NCBI GenBank assembly: GCA_032164295.1
Contig: JAJHTX010000012.1
Location: forward strand, 1,178,001 to 1,242,000
Direction: 5' to 3'
DNA from: Inonotus obliquus
Lineage: Eukaryota > Basidiomycota > Agaricomycetes > Hymenochaetales > Hymenochaetaceae
DNA: 64,000 bases
Both the position numbers and the translations under genes were made by a program. Below are positions 26,010-37,288 of the stretch, in pieces. Under the pieces are notes generated by a model. That model was not told the origin of the DNA, did no database searches, and worked only from the letters and a program-made list of their open reading frames with translations. Each line of letters opens with the position of its first letter. Positions within the stretch are counted from its first letter, which is position 1.

Positions 26010-29000
26010 TCAAAATAACACCATAGCGTTCTCAACCTCCCTATTCTCATCCTCTTCTTCATCCCCATCCCCATCCCTATCCCCACCAATGATATCCTCC
26101 GTAGTATCCACAACCTCATCAAAAGTCTCAGCATCAGCATCAGTCCAATAAGGCGAAGGCGGAACACTACTAGCAGCAACACTAGCACTAGTAGGTTCCA
26201 AACTCTCCCCTCGTTCATACTTCCGTACACGTTCGTCAATATCAGCGTCATCTTCAGCGTCACGTTCGAAGTTGTGAAGTTTTAGATCCTCCTCTTCGGG
26301 GGTGTAGGAATCCGTTGTTGAGTTGAATGAGGGTCGATATTTTGAGCTCGGATTCGATTTCGAGGTCGAGGTTGAAGTTGAAGTTGAAGTCGAGGTCGAA
26401 TTTGTGGATGGGTTCGACGGTGAGGTCTTTTGAGGAAACTCGACTCGAACCGGGACGACTTGTCTACTACCACTAGACGTAGACTTTGATCGTTCCCGTA
26501 CATACGGAGTCTGCCTTAACCTCTGCGTTTGAGTCCGAACCTGACCTGTTTGCCCATCCTGGCTCCGATTCCGACTCCCATCTTGACACTGAACCCAACT
26601 CTGACTCTGACTTTGACTCCGACTCTGACTGCGACCCCTCGAAGAATCCTCAGAACCAGAACCACTCGAAGTCGGACGACCCAGCGCCTTATTTCTCTCC
26701 TTTCCCTTCTCAATCCTCTCCAATACGGCCAACACAACCTCTCTCGGATTTCTCGCTCCCTGTGCCATAAGCTCATACTCAAACGCTTTCCACCTCTCTT
26801 CTTCCCTCTCCCCCCTTCTCTCCCCATCCGCATCCGCATTCCCAGTCTCAACCTCCTCAACCTCCGTCATATTCTCGTCCTCCAAAATAGCTTTCGCCCA
26901 TAGCCCCATTTGCTTCTCTACCTCTCTAAGAATCAGGTCTTCCAATTTCGCTGTGGCTTCTTGCCATTGTTTCAATCCGGCGTGTAGGATCCCTGCAACT
27001 TCGTTTCGTTCTTCTGAAGAGGATATTTGTGAGAAGTAACGGAATATTCTTGATCCTTGTTGGTCGCTGGAGGCGGAGGTGGAAGAGGAAGGGGCGGAAG
27101 AAGTTGATTCGGAAGAGGTGGGTTTGGGAGGGTAAGGTACTCCTTTAGCGAGTGACATTATGTACGACTTGGGACCTGGTGGCCGATCTACGCGCATGCG
27201 AGCCCATCGAGTGGGTTTTACTTGGTTATCGTTTAGGCAGATGATATCAACCGCTGAACAATGCTCGATTTCCCCCATCTAAATCCAAGAAGAAAGATAT
27301 CATATTGAGTCGACAGCGCTCATAAGAAGGGCAAACGAAAGATACAACTTACGCGACGCAAACCACAAGCGATAACCTTCGTCTCAAGCTTATGATGCTT
27401 TATAAAGCATGCTGTCGCTTTAATATTTTGTCGACCCGGGTGAGGGTTCAAGTCGGAATAGTAAGCACCTCTTCTCAATTCATGATAAGTGAGCATCTGT
27501 AACCCAAGCAGCACAGTAAGCCAATCATTGTTAATTTCTCATTCGCAGATGAAAGAAAAAAGTTGTTTTGCTCACTTTATCAACTGGCATCGTTATAGCA
27601 GCGGCTCCAGCTGCGGCACAAGCAGCGGCTTGCGTAAGACCCGATACGAAGACTAAGTTTGTCTTTATTCCGTGCACTTCAGTCAGCCTCCTCGCAATCG
27701 CAAGACCAGTTTCTGTCGCGGGGATCTAACAAGGTACCAGGAGGAAAAGTATAGAGATGTGAGTTGAATGATACGGCTCCTATAGACAAAGTGGACTCCA
27801 CATGAAGAACTTACCGAAACGTATATCCTATCCTTCGCAACTCCTTTCTTCTCCAACCCTTCAACGATCGCAAGAGCTTGCTCGATGATAGAGTTCATTC
27901 CATCGGGTAACATGAGTTTGCGAGAATCGATGAAGGTATAATGCGGAAGGTTAGGTCTCAGGCAATCGGTCAAGGCGGTGCCAAGCTCGATTAGCTGTAT
28001 ATTCATGTCATAGAACCACATTCAGCGAACGAATTATCAAAGAAGATTAGATCACGTACAAGCTTCGTGAACGCAAGCTTCACCACTTCATCACTCGCAC
28101 TTGAACGCCGATGTACAGTATTAGCTCAAGATAAATGAATGAAACAAACTGAGCGAGACCACGTACTGTTCTTTAACCGGCACCTCCTCCAACGCCAACC
28201 GCACAGCAACCCACAAGTGATAATAAGTATCACTAACATTCATCTTATCGAGGACCGATTGAGGTGTTAAGAAGGTAGCTCCGAGAATATCTCTATTATC
28301 CATCAAAGCTAGTAAAAAAAATCGCAACGACGTCTTGAGCTTCTAATCTCGTGAAATCAAAGCCGTTCGCAAGAGACTCACTTTCCATACTCGAGCTATC
28401 AGCCATAAGTCCAACACCCGCAACTTCCAACGTCTTGCACAAATACGGTAGTAAGGTCGCACTCGCATTAGCATCCATAGGGACATCCGGAGCGGAATCA
28501 ATTCCCTTCCGCTTTAATCCATGACTCGCACTCGCACTCGGGTGTTGACCTCGACCTTCCTTCCTCCCACCCGCAAACGATGACGACCCTTTCAAGCTAA
28601 TCGACAATCGATTCTGAAGCCCACCCCAAAAAACTTCTTCCTTCTTCTTTCCTGACTCCACCGTCTGCGATTTCGCTTTCGGTCTCGGACTCAACCCTAG
28701 GGAAGAAATGGTTTTGCTTTCCTGTGTCGCGGACCCAGACGAAGGATTATTTTCGTCTTTTACTCCTAAACCCAATCCTGGTATCAAGCCCAATCCTGGA
28801 CCATCGGAAGATAACCGGCGCATTGCCGATGCGTGCCGGAGTTGGGTACGTGATGAGGAAGGTGATGGAGATGGCACGCGTGGACGCGGATTCCCGGATG
28901 AGGACGGAGATGCAGGCGAACTTGAGGGCGAAGATGGCAGATTACCGCATCCGCATGTCGACCCGATATTCTTTCGCGGTGCCGGAGAAGATGGCGAAGG

Positions 29001-29429
29001 CGTAGGTGGGCGCAAAGGTGAAGTCATAGATCCATAGGCAAAGGCACGTTTCATTGAGTCAATAGGGCTCGCCTTCAAACCCAAACTCGCGCCTGCTGGT
29101 CCAGGATCAGAACTAGACGCGTCCAAAGTACCACTATGTTGATGTTGTGGCTGACTCTGAGTCACCTTCGGCTTCGGAATCTTGCTCATGCTGGCGTTAT
29201 TAGAAGGACACGGTGATGGTGGTCGTAAGATCGGTCGAGGAGATGGTGAGCGCGTTAATACAAGTTTTGACGAATTTGTGTTCGTGTTTGTGGTCGAGCT
29301 CGATCTGGGGTTTGAGGTTCCCGCGGGCTTCGTACTCGAAGCGTGGCTTTCCGGGGAGGGATACGAGACGCCAGACGTTCCCATCCCAGACGTAGACATA
29401 GAACTTCGACTGGCCTTTCTCGTTATCAT
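26010..29429 (-). CDS. Transaldolase-fold protein lacking the Schiff-base lysine, with long disordered flanks
   Basis: The central part (about 28310-27180) follows the transaldolase barrel: LGTALTDCLRP, PDGMNSIIEQALAIVEGL, RIYVSIPATETGLAIARRL, then KTNLVFVSGLTQAAACAAAG, AITMPVDKML, GAYYSDLNPHPGRQNIKATA and KVIACGLRRMGEIEHCSAVD. In active transaldolases the strand reads I-K-[IL]-A-S-T. Here the lysine position is Ser (YVS|IPAT, codons on either side of an intron), so Schiff-base catalysis should not work. The N-terminal 340 or so residues are Ser/Pro-rich and disordered. The C-terminal 370 or so are Ser/Arg/Glu-rich with an (ST)n run and an acidic end. I merge the 26010-27278 frame with the barrel because RRMGEIEHCSAVD continues the fold across an intron. 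At least six introns. Probably a pseudoenzyme, conserved or newly evolved. Confidence 0.8.
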
Positions 29430-29962
29430 ATCATCAACACCACGACCTCGTCAACCAATGACCACTTCAACACAAGCAAGAAAACGGATGTAAAGCAAAG
29501 AGTAGAAAGGAAAGACGCCGATTTCATTATTTAGATAGAAAAGCCTTTGTAACAAAGGCAAAATGATTACGAAAATCCGCAGAAAAAATTGACTCGTGGC
29601 GAGCGAGTGAAGCCACCGCGCGTAAGCAAGAACAATAGACGCCCTCACCCGAATGTCGATCTCGGCTTCGGCTGTTGCCCTGCCGGACGGAAACAGAAAA
29701 ATCCATTTTATTCCTTATTTATTTTCTATTTCACAGTGGACCGCCCAGACGTGGCACTCTCAAGAAGTAGCATCTTTTCGCCGCCTTCTAGCATACAGAC
29801 TACTACAGTGTCTCGTCGTGATTTGAAGATTATATTGTAAAATCAAGCTCGTGTCGTTTTACCGTCATTATTCATAACGGCCTCATAGCATCACTGTTAA
29901 ATCAACATCGCTGCTTTATAATCCTCTCTGTTCATACACCCACCCCTTCAGTCCCACCTCTG
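29430..29962. other. Intergenic between transaldolase-like gene and family copy A
   Basis: Promoter side of the transaldolase-like gene and 3' flank of copy A. No acidic-tail or membrane-anchor exon like those of copies C and E could be found here. Confidence 0.5.
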
Positions 29963-32321
29963 TCATACCTTGATACGTGGACCAGCCACTGGATCACCCA
30001 AATGCAATCGCTGAGAACGTTCCCATGTTGGGCAATTGGGATTCGATTCGACTTCGGGAAAGATCTCGGCTTCTGTATAGCCCATCGCGAAAGCCTCCTC
30101 GGTCGTCATGACTCTCCGACGAAACGTTAGGTCCGGTTCGCGATCATGCTGGTAAGGCTTCCACGCAAAAGGACCCGTCGTGAACAGACTTTCAACGTCG
30201 ATGCCTAGCACCTGCGCATACGCTTCAGGTGAATAGCGGAGGACCGGAACGAAGAATGCATTAGGGATCCTCAGCACCTTTGTGTGACGACACTGCACCT
30301 CCACGCGAAGGTCTTCGGGTTTCGTGCCCTCCTTTATGGCGGAATCTACGAACAAGGAGGACCGTGTCCCACAAGGAAAATTTGGAGAACGAATGCACAC
30401 AAGATAGGTTTGATTTCCGTGTTTGTCCCTTCCCGCGAGAAATGGAAAGAGACCGGCCCTCGAAAACGCCTCCCCGCGCTCTACTATACTGCGAGTAGCC
30501 CAGTCCCAATCATACTCCATCATCTCCGTGTAAACTGGCTCGCTAAATGTGCAAGCATAACCTTCACACTGAACACAAATCAGGCCCTGTGCCAACAGTG
30601 ACTAGGCCATGACTCACGTAGGATATATTATTGCTGGAATCGTGATAACGAAACTTCTGATAATTGCACGTGTTTTGTTCTGGGACTAAATTTCTTCTTT
30701 GTATTTCTTCGAATTCATAAAAGCCATCCGAATGCCCAAATGCCGTTTGGGACAAAGCTTCAAGCATCATGTTGCACCGATAGATATCAAGAGCTAGGAA
30801 GCGATCGATATACTTCCAGGCCTGCAGTTGCAGCAGGGAGTCAGACCTATGACTGCCCATGAGCATTATCCATACAGCTAACCAGACCACTCACGAATCA
30901 ATGAAGCGGACTAATTCGCTATACATGCGTTTCTCGTCCTCATTCGGGGTGATATCTGCATGCGGCGTTCGTCCACAGCTTCGTGCCACGGTCCTGACCG
31001 GGCATGAGAGGTTACGCAGGGCTGGCTGCAAAATCTCGTACGGATATTTGTCTTGCAATACTTCCATAGTAGACACATTGCAGCCACTTTCTCTAATTCC
31101 CCGCATAATGTCCTCTTCAACGGCGAATGAGAATCCGAGACAATCGTCCACAAGGAAATTATCCTTCCATTCATCGAATGTATGGGGCATTCTGTGAACA
31201 TTACTATGCACGAGGTTAGCGTATTCCAACACTCATCAATTACAGTCCACTTACCGGAATAGCCAGTCGATTATGTTCGTTATCCATCGATTGGCGGAGT
31301 ATAGCACTTCGAAGCAACAACAGAGAAGTTTCCCGCATTCGTCCCAGTCGAAGTAACTCGGACAACTTGCAACTGCTCCGAGCACGGACGTTGAAAGGAA
31401 CCCGTGAACCGCTAGTTCATGGCTCTGACCAAGTTGGGCGCATGTACCGATGACTCGCATGACAAGGAACGCTCGATCGCGATCCCTTCAAGGACAAAAA
31501 TGTAAGTTCATGCATGGCTATCATATATATATATGGTAGCACGTGGCGTACCAAAGGTATCCCGAGATCTGCTCCCATACTGTATGTAGCACTGATGTAT
31601 CTATTTTCTGCTGTCGCCATATACTGACCCAATCCTTCAGTAGCCCATTGACATTCCCATCATCTAACGACACAAGCGCCCTTCTTGAGCTAGTGAGAAG
31701 AGCTTCATTGACACCGGGGCCATTAAAGCGAAAACGTCGATATACGCCGGCCAGGTCCGAGATGGCTTCACTTGCTCGATGTGCTTTTAGAATGGCCCGA
31801 AGTTCACCATCGTGAACCGATAGGTCGAGGACGGAGTCTACCGCTTGCTTCTGCGTGGAGCACTTATCGGATCTTCGAACAGAGCGTGAGCGATAAGAAG
31901 GGTAGTAGAGGATCAGAACGCACCGGACATAGTTGACCAAACGTCTGCAGTCTGTATTGACGCCTCGAGTAAGCTTCTTCAGCTTAGCGGGCGACCTGCT
32001 CACGACAGTACCACTACCCGGATTCAATCCAAATCGATCCCGAAGACGACAGTCAAGGCAATGACAGGACTCATCATGCCAACTGGTCATAGCAAGAATC
32101 TCCGCACGCTGGCGCAGTATCCGCTCTGCAGTGACAAGAGGTCCCTTCCCCATCTTCACCGCTACCTTGCCTAGAGTGAGCTCGAGGTGCCAACCAAGGT
32201 AGACGAGGGCATTATCGACTAAACGACCTGGGCCAGTCTGGTCGTCCGCGGTAGAGTTGGAGTCCGTAACGGAGCAAGTGTGAGCGTGATGTCGAGCGGG
32301 AAAGGATCCGGATTGGTCCAT
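29963..32321 (-). CDS. Orphan tandem family, copy A (no acidic tail or membrane anchor)
   Basis: Unknown function. It starts MDQSGSFPARHHAHTCSVTD at 32321 (an in-frame ATG at 32357 is the alternative) and keeps the family exon order. Module 1 has the HDESCHCLDC cysteine motif. Module 2 is QKQAVDSVLDLSVHDGELRA to the SLDDGN block, followed by WEQISGYLWYAT. The third block is SYFDWDECGKLL to WLFR. The fourth is MPHTFDEW to ELVRFIDS. The fifth is AWKYIDRFLALDIYRCNMML. The C-terminal domain is RGEAFSRAGLFPFLAGRDKHG, ending VAGPRIKV at 29963. After the conserved EVESNPNC it diverges, so the acidic tail and C-terminal helix of copies C and E are absent. An AAG|GTATGA donor right at the end could allow splicing to a further exon, but I found none. 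I see no premature stop. Confidence 0.7.
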
Positions 32322-32897
32322 TATGCAGGTCGCAGAGATGTGGGTCGAGGGGAGCATCCTGTATCACGATAAGAGAGATGTATTGTGTGGCGCTGCACTC
32401 CAACAGTTCTATAACTGGAGAGATTCCGTAGCTCACCCCAAAATACAAAATACGGAGCGTAAAGCACGGATCGTGACCCGTACTGTGTCTTGTCTTTATG
32501 TGCGTCACATCTGTATACGTACGCTGCGGAACCCTAGCTTTTACGAGACTATGAACACAGGCTTCCGAGTCAAAGCCTCAGCAACGGCAGCGACAGCGAG
32601 TCCTCCCTCCCAACTAGCATAGTACACCTACTTCACTACGCACCTGACACTCTTCTTCCTTTGCCCATCCGTCATATTCCCCGTGTGTCAATTTTGACTC
32701 AGTGACGTAGTCACGTAGTCATGCATTCTCGAGCTCTCACTCAAATCGCTCATCACCAAACTCGATCAATGGGCCGGATTCGGATCACATATTCGTAAGT
32801 GTATTGGCATAACGATCAACCATACTACGTTACTCAGGCTACAGGCTTCAGCACGTTTACATCCAAGAATAAGAACGGCAACATGATTCTCCAAGCT
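32322..32897. other. Intergenic between copy A and F-box gene
   Basis: The roughly 40 bp before the copy A ATG match the same stretch before copies C, E and F. The distal motif shared by the other copies is not present here. Otherwise nothing recognised. Confidence 0.5.
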
Positions 32898-34460
32898 TTA
32901 ATTCCCCGACTCCGACGCCAAGTCCAAGTCCAACTCATCAAGGACCAAACTCAACTCTCTTCTTACATCTTCATCGTCCGATTCAATCTCAACAACATTT
33001 TCGAGTTCCCTTCCCCTTCCCCTTCCCCTTCTTCGGACAATTTGTAGTGCGTATTTAAACCTCTCCATCCTCAAACAACCCAACCACTCTTTTCCAGAAA
33101 GTATAACCCCCTCAAGACCAACAAATCCCGAATTCCTTCCACACAATCCATAAAAATGGGTTTCAAGCATCATCCACCAAGCTTCTTGTCCATATTCATA
33201 TCCTTTTGGTAACCTCGCATTTACATATACTCTCCTAACACTCCGGAATTCTAAAAAGATGTGTGGTATGGTGTTTGGAGGTATAGGTCGAGTTGAGAAT
33301 ATTGGAAAATATAGTGAGGATATGTTTGGACAATAACCTGATGAAGAGGAGAGGAGAGGAGAAAGGACGTCTTGACGTAAGAAACGAAAATCTTGATGGA
33401 TTTCTAGACTAGTTATTTGGGATCCTATTCCTGATGTCGATGTTGATGTTGACGAGGAAAGCCGGAGATTCAGACTATCGTTGAAGAAGTTGAATATTGC
33501 TTCTGGACGTCTAAGTATGATGTGTTGTAAAGAAGGTAGAGAGATCGTGTATCTTCGATTTGGTGATGGTTCACCGAATGTGTCGAGGGATTGGATGGAG
33601 AGTGTGTGGACGTTTGGGAGGGAGATTATCGTTTCTTCTACCATTTCTTCTTCTTCAATGTTTGAAACATTTGAACCATGACCACGAACACCGCGACCAT
33701 TAGGAAAGTTGCCAGCTCCAAGAATCAAAATTCTTAAAGATTCAGAGAACAAGAAAGGTGATGGTATAGAAGAAGTTGAAAATAGCGAGTTGTTAACTGT
33801 GTTATTCCATTCAACTCTTTTCAGATCAGAGAGTTTCAAGTCATCCATTGAAGGATTATCCTCGATGAACTCCAACACCAACTTTTCAAGATCTCCATCT
33901 TCTTCTTCTCCTTCCGAGCCGGCACCAGCACCTGCACCTTCAGAAACTTGAACTTGTGATGGTCGGTTGACAACAAGGACATAAGGACAGTGCGACAATA
34001 TCTCTCGTGCGTTCTCGAGTATTGATTTATGTGACTCGATAGGAGCTGTAGGGGTCAACGAAACACGTTTTACAAACTTTCCATAACCCAAAACACCTTC
34101 ACCAGTAGTATTCTCAGCATTCTTAGACTTCTCCAAAACTTCCCGCAGACCATCCGATCCATACCTAATCCAAATATCCTCGTACAAAAACTCGGGCATC
34201 AACGTCCAAAACAACCGACAAGCCAACGTCAAGGAATATTTCGTCCTCAACGCCTCCCTACACGCTTCAACTCTCTCAGGAACGTATAAGCCCTCGAAAG
34301 GTTTATAGGATATCAGAGAATTGATATCTCGTATTGGGTTGTTTGTTGCTAGACGGAAGATGTTAATGAGTAGTTCGTGAGGGAGATTATGGATATTGGA
34401 TTTGTCATTTGAATTTGAGGTCGGAGACTCGAAAGAAGAAGAGGCAATAGCAGAGGTCAT
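32898..34460 (-). CDS. F-box protein, intronless
   Basis: A probable SCF ubiquitin-ligase adaptor. A single open frame of 520 codons starts MTSAIASSSFESPTSN at 34460. The F-box is near residues 23-45 (HNLPHELLINIFRLATNN), followed by the block SLTLACRLFWTLMPEFLYED, which is common in mushroom F-box proteins. The rest has weak leucine-rich character (SLPNVHTLSIQSL, SLPSLQHIILRRP) interrupted by Ser/Thr and acidic low-complexity runs. The C-terminus is acidic, DELDLDLASESGN. A decayed paralog lies on the opposite strand at 35607-36965. The lack of introns contrasts with most genes here. The substrate is unknown. Confidence 0.85.
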   Translation of the reverse strand: MTSAIASSSFESPTSNSNDKSNIHNLPHELLINIFRLATNNPIRDINSLISYKPFEGLYVPERVEACREALRTKYSLTLACRLFWTLMPEFLYEDIWIRYGSDGLREVLEKSKNAENTTGEGVLGYGKFVKRVSLTPTAPIESHKSILENAREILSHCPYVLVVNRPSQVQVSEGAGAGAGSEGEEEDGDLEKLVLEFIEDNPSMDDLKLSDLKRVEWNNTVNNSLFSTSSIPSPFLFSESLRILILGAGNFPNGRGVRGHGSNVSNIEEEEMVEETIISLPNVHTLSIQSLDTFGEPSPNRRYTISLPSLQHIILRRPEAIFNFFNDSLNLRLSSSTSTSTSGIGSQITSLEIHQDFRFLRQDVLSPLLSSSSGYCPNISSLYFPIFSTRPIPPNTIPHIFLEFRSVRRVYVNARLPKGYEYGQEAWWMMLETHFYGLCGRNSGFVGLEGVILSGKEWLGCLRMERFKYALQIVRRRGRGRGRELENVVEIESDDEDVRRELSLVLDELDLDLASESGN

Positions 34461-35606
34461 AGTAGCATTCCCTGTCTGTATTTCTCGCGGTCGTGGTATG
34501 GTTGATCGAGCCTAGTCTAGTTGCAAAGGTACAGTACGATACACTGACGTGGATCAGTATTAGTGAGGTATTCTGACTCAGAGATTAGATTCGGAGACGA
34601 GAAAAGATAAAAGAGCGACGCGGATGAGTACCAAGTAGTAGTAGTAACCCCTGAGTACGTTACATTTTGGTGATGGGCAATTTGAGGGGAATTGAGAGTT
34701 CAGAAATGCATAATGAGGCTTCACTGAGTCACTGAGTCAATATTGACACGGGGAATATGACGGATGCGCAAAGGAAGCAGAGTGTCCCCGAGCTGCTGAG
34801 CAAATTAAGGTGGACTAGTTGGGAGGGAAGACTCGTCGCTGCCGTTGTTGAGGCTTGAAGCTTGTGCTCGTAGTCTTAAAAAACCGCCAGTTAGCGTGAA
34901 ATTGGCGTGTTGATGTGATGACCGGAGGTTGTCCGCTGAAGTTGCTACAGATTCGACAAAAATCTTGCTAATTTAGGGCTCAGAACTCGCATCGAGACCG
35001 AATAGTCCGGGTCATCCATCTTCCAATTATGTAGATCAAGTTGAAGGTAAGCCAGTTGTACGGTTGAACGTGATGATGGTCGTCGGTAAGATCGCTGTGG
35101 GGGAATGCAATGCACGACAGGTGATAAATTGCACGTGAGAAACTATGGCTATATTTGGCTGAGGTCGAAATTGAAACTCTCGGCTTATGACGGACGATAC
35201 TTAACGGTGTCTTTCCTTCCTCGTCGTGATGAGGGGACATGTCGTTCTGTAGCTCCGACTTAGTTATCCTCATGGACGCGTTGACCTAGCTAGCTCATGC
35301 GTTTCTATCTCACAGTTCATATTGTATCATGGTTGGACGACAATATTCCATTTGCTGGTTGTTTCAACCTTCTTGAGCAAGTCCCATCTCTGTGACGTTC
35401 TTCCCTACCTCTCTAGGAACTCGACAACGTCGGGGTACCGCAGCGAATCCCAATATGCGTGTGAATGTATGTGCGTCTCCCCCTCCCCCCGGCGTGATAC
35501 TTCGCAAAAAATGGGGGCAACTTTGTACGTATTACATAATGCACATATGCAATCGCAATCCTTGTGCTCCCTGAATGCAAGCATCACTTAGGCCGAGTGT
35601 GCGAGC
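34461..35606. other. Intergenic, about 1.1 kb
   Basis: Upstream of the F-box gene. No gene, RNA or clear repeat recognised. The short frames present have no family resemblance. Confidence 0.55.
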
Positions 35607-36965
35607 GTGGACGCGTCGGTCTTATCCCCTTTCATGTCCTCCGGCTGGACATCAGCCCGTGCCATTCCTTTACCCGAAGAACTCCTCACCCACATCTTTG
35701 ATCTTGCTACCCATAATCCTGCTCGGGATATAGACGCGCTCGTTGAGCTCCGGTCATTTGAAAAGGATTATAGTTCGGACGTTGACTTGTTATGTGATGT
35801 TCCGCTTGCGCTATTGCCTTGACGTGCTCACAGTTTCGAAAGCTTGTTGCGAAGTTCTTGTAGGAGGATATTCGAATCCGATATGGATCGGATGGGCTTG
35901 TGGAAGCTTTGGAGAGGCAACCTGAGCTTGGTGATGAGGGTGACGATATCTCCAGAGGGATTCAAAGCGGCTGGTAATTGGATTGTTTCATACCCGTCGG
36001 GAACGCGACACATCCTTGAAGGGTGTCCCAACAGTGAACACTATCATCCCCACTCGACCACAGAATCTACCTATCGACACAGAGGACTCACAAGACGAGT
36101 TCTCCGCGTTGATTCCTCCTACCAGGGATATCAACTTGGATGACATACATCTTCCGCATTTGCGACGAGTGGATTGGTGTAACAGCCCGATAGACACTCT
36201 TCCGTCAACGTTACCAACGCCAAAGTTTATCTGCAAGTCGAGCTCACTGCAAACGCTTACCATTGGACCGGATCATTTCCCATTGCAGTTGAACGTATCC
36301 TCCATTGTAGAGTTGCCGGGTCTACAAACTATCCGTTTGCGTTCAAATCATACTCCGGGGAACGCTGAGGATGGGACTATCAATCCCGAATCTGTCCAGC
36401 TCCCTGCGCTACGGAAACTCATTTCTCACTACCCGATGGCGTATACACGATATTCTTCGAACAGTTCTTGCACTCATGTGGACCTCGCATCGAGGAGATT
36501 TAAATTGCATCAAATGGACGATTCAAGCATGACTATATTAGCATACTCCTACTCAACTGCTCAAACGCTACAAAGCTCAGCTTCCCTGTATTCACCACAA
36601 AACCGACGAGGAAGAACACGAGGAGACAAGCGATAGAAGTTGTGTATTTATTTACGCATATAGGACTCAGCGCCGCGGGTTTCCGAAGGGAGGCAGAATA
36701 TGAAGATTCGCAGTGGGAACGATTAGCATGTCATTTTCTAGCGATCCTAGGCTCAAGAAGCCGATTCTCGAAACTTAGGAAGCTGGTTTTGTACGGCGAG
36801 GAGTGGAAATGGGTAAGTTCTGACTCGCGATGTAAAGGTGGTCTGAGACTTTTGAAATCAATGGATGTGGAGTTCGAGCGCGAGCGCGAATCTGTGGCAT
36901 CTATGCTCAAGACTACCCTTGTATTAGAATGTATCAAAATTCGTTACAAACACAGTGTAGTCTGA
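35607..36965 (+). pseudogene. Decayed F-box paralog
   Basis: Matches the intact F-box protein at 32898-34460 in fragments spread over frames. Fragments are LPEELLTHIFDLATHNPARD (35663 onward; parent LPHELLINIFRLATNNPIRD), EDIRIRYGSDGLVEALE (about 35863), INLDDIHLPHLRRVDWCNSP (about 36130) and a C-terminal LRKLVLYGEEWKW (about 36776). Between them are in-frame stops (for example TGA at about 35820) and frame changes, and the 35983-36636 open frame covers only the middle third. The orientation is opposite to the parent. I infer an old inverted duplicate that has lost function. It could be rescued only by introns that the parent does not have. Confidence 0.8.
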
Positions 36966-37160
36966 ATCGAATTTTACAACAAACAACGCACATGGTTGCG
37001 TTCACTTGAAAAGTCGAATTGCACTGCTTGGCTAGTCCTATGAGTGAGGAGCTCCTTCCCAACCCTGTACCTATAGGACTTGGACGTTCCGCGCAAACAC
37101 AGAAAATCTGAAATTAACATTAGTGCCACAGACTGAAAACGGTGGGCGCGCTGCATGGCC
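36966..37160 (-). pseudogene. Relic of the small membrane-protein gene found at 57622-57967
   Basis: About 170 bp align with 57531-57710, including the shared CTGAATCGA..TTCACAAC flank, the GAATTGCACT stretch and the GCGCAAACACAGAAA stretch. On the minus strand it still reads GTNVNFRFSVFARNVQVL then stop, against GANQKIAFGISVFAWSFLVL in the intact gene. The hydrophobic character is lost and the frame is broken, so it is a decayed copy of the 3' exon. Confidence 0.6.
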
Positions 37161-37288
37161 AGAACACAACGGCAGTTAGATCCGCACGACATCTACGTAT
37201 CAAGTACATGCCATACTTCGTCACCAGAGTCAGACGTATGTGTGGTTTCTCGCCGAAAGCAACGTATCATCGCAACAGGAAGGACGAA

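Noticed and set aside
26486..26903. Plus-strand frames opposite the Ser/Arg-rich region
   Set aside because: They arise from the repetitive codon pattern of the opposite strand.
26010..27278. A separate 422-residue Ser-rich protein
   Set aside because: Its first residues (MGEIEHCSAVD) continue the transaldolase-type barrel across an intron, so it is the C-terminal part of the 26010-29429 gene.
32799..33047. Plus-strand frame at the 3' end of the F-box gene
   Set aside because: It is antisense to the F-box coding end and ends in a low-complexity Ser/Pro repeat made by the acidic coding strand.
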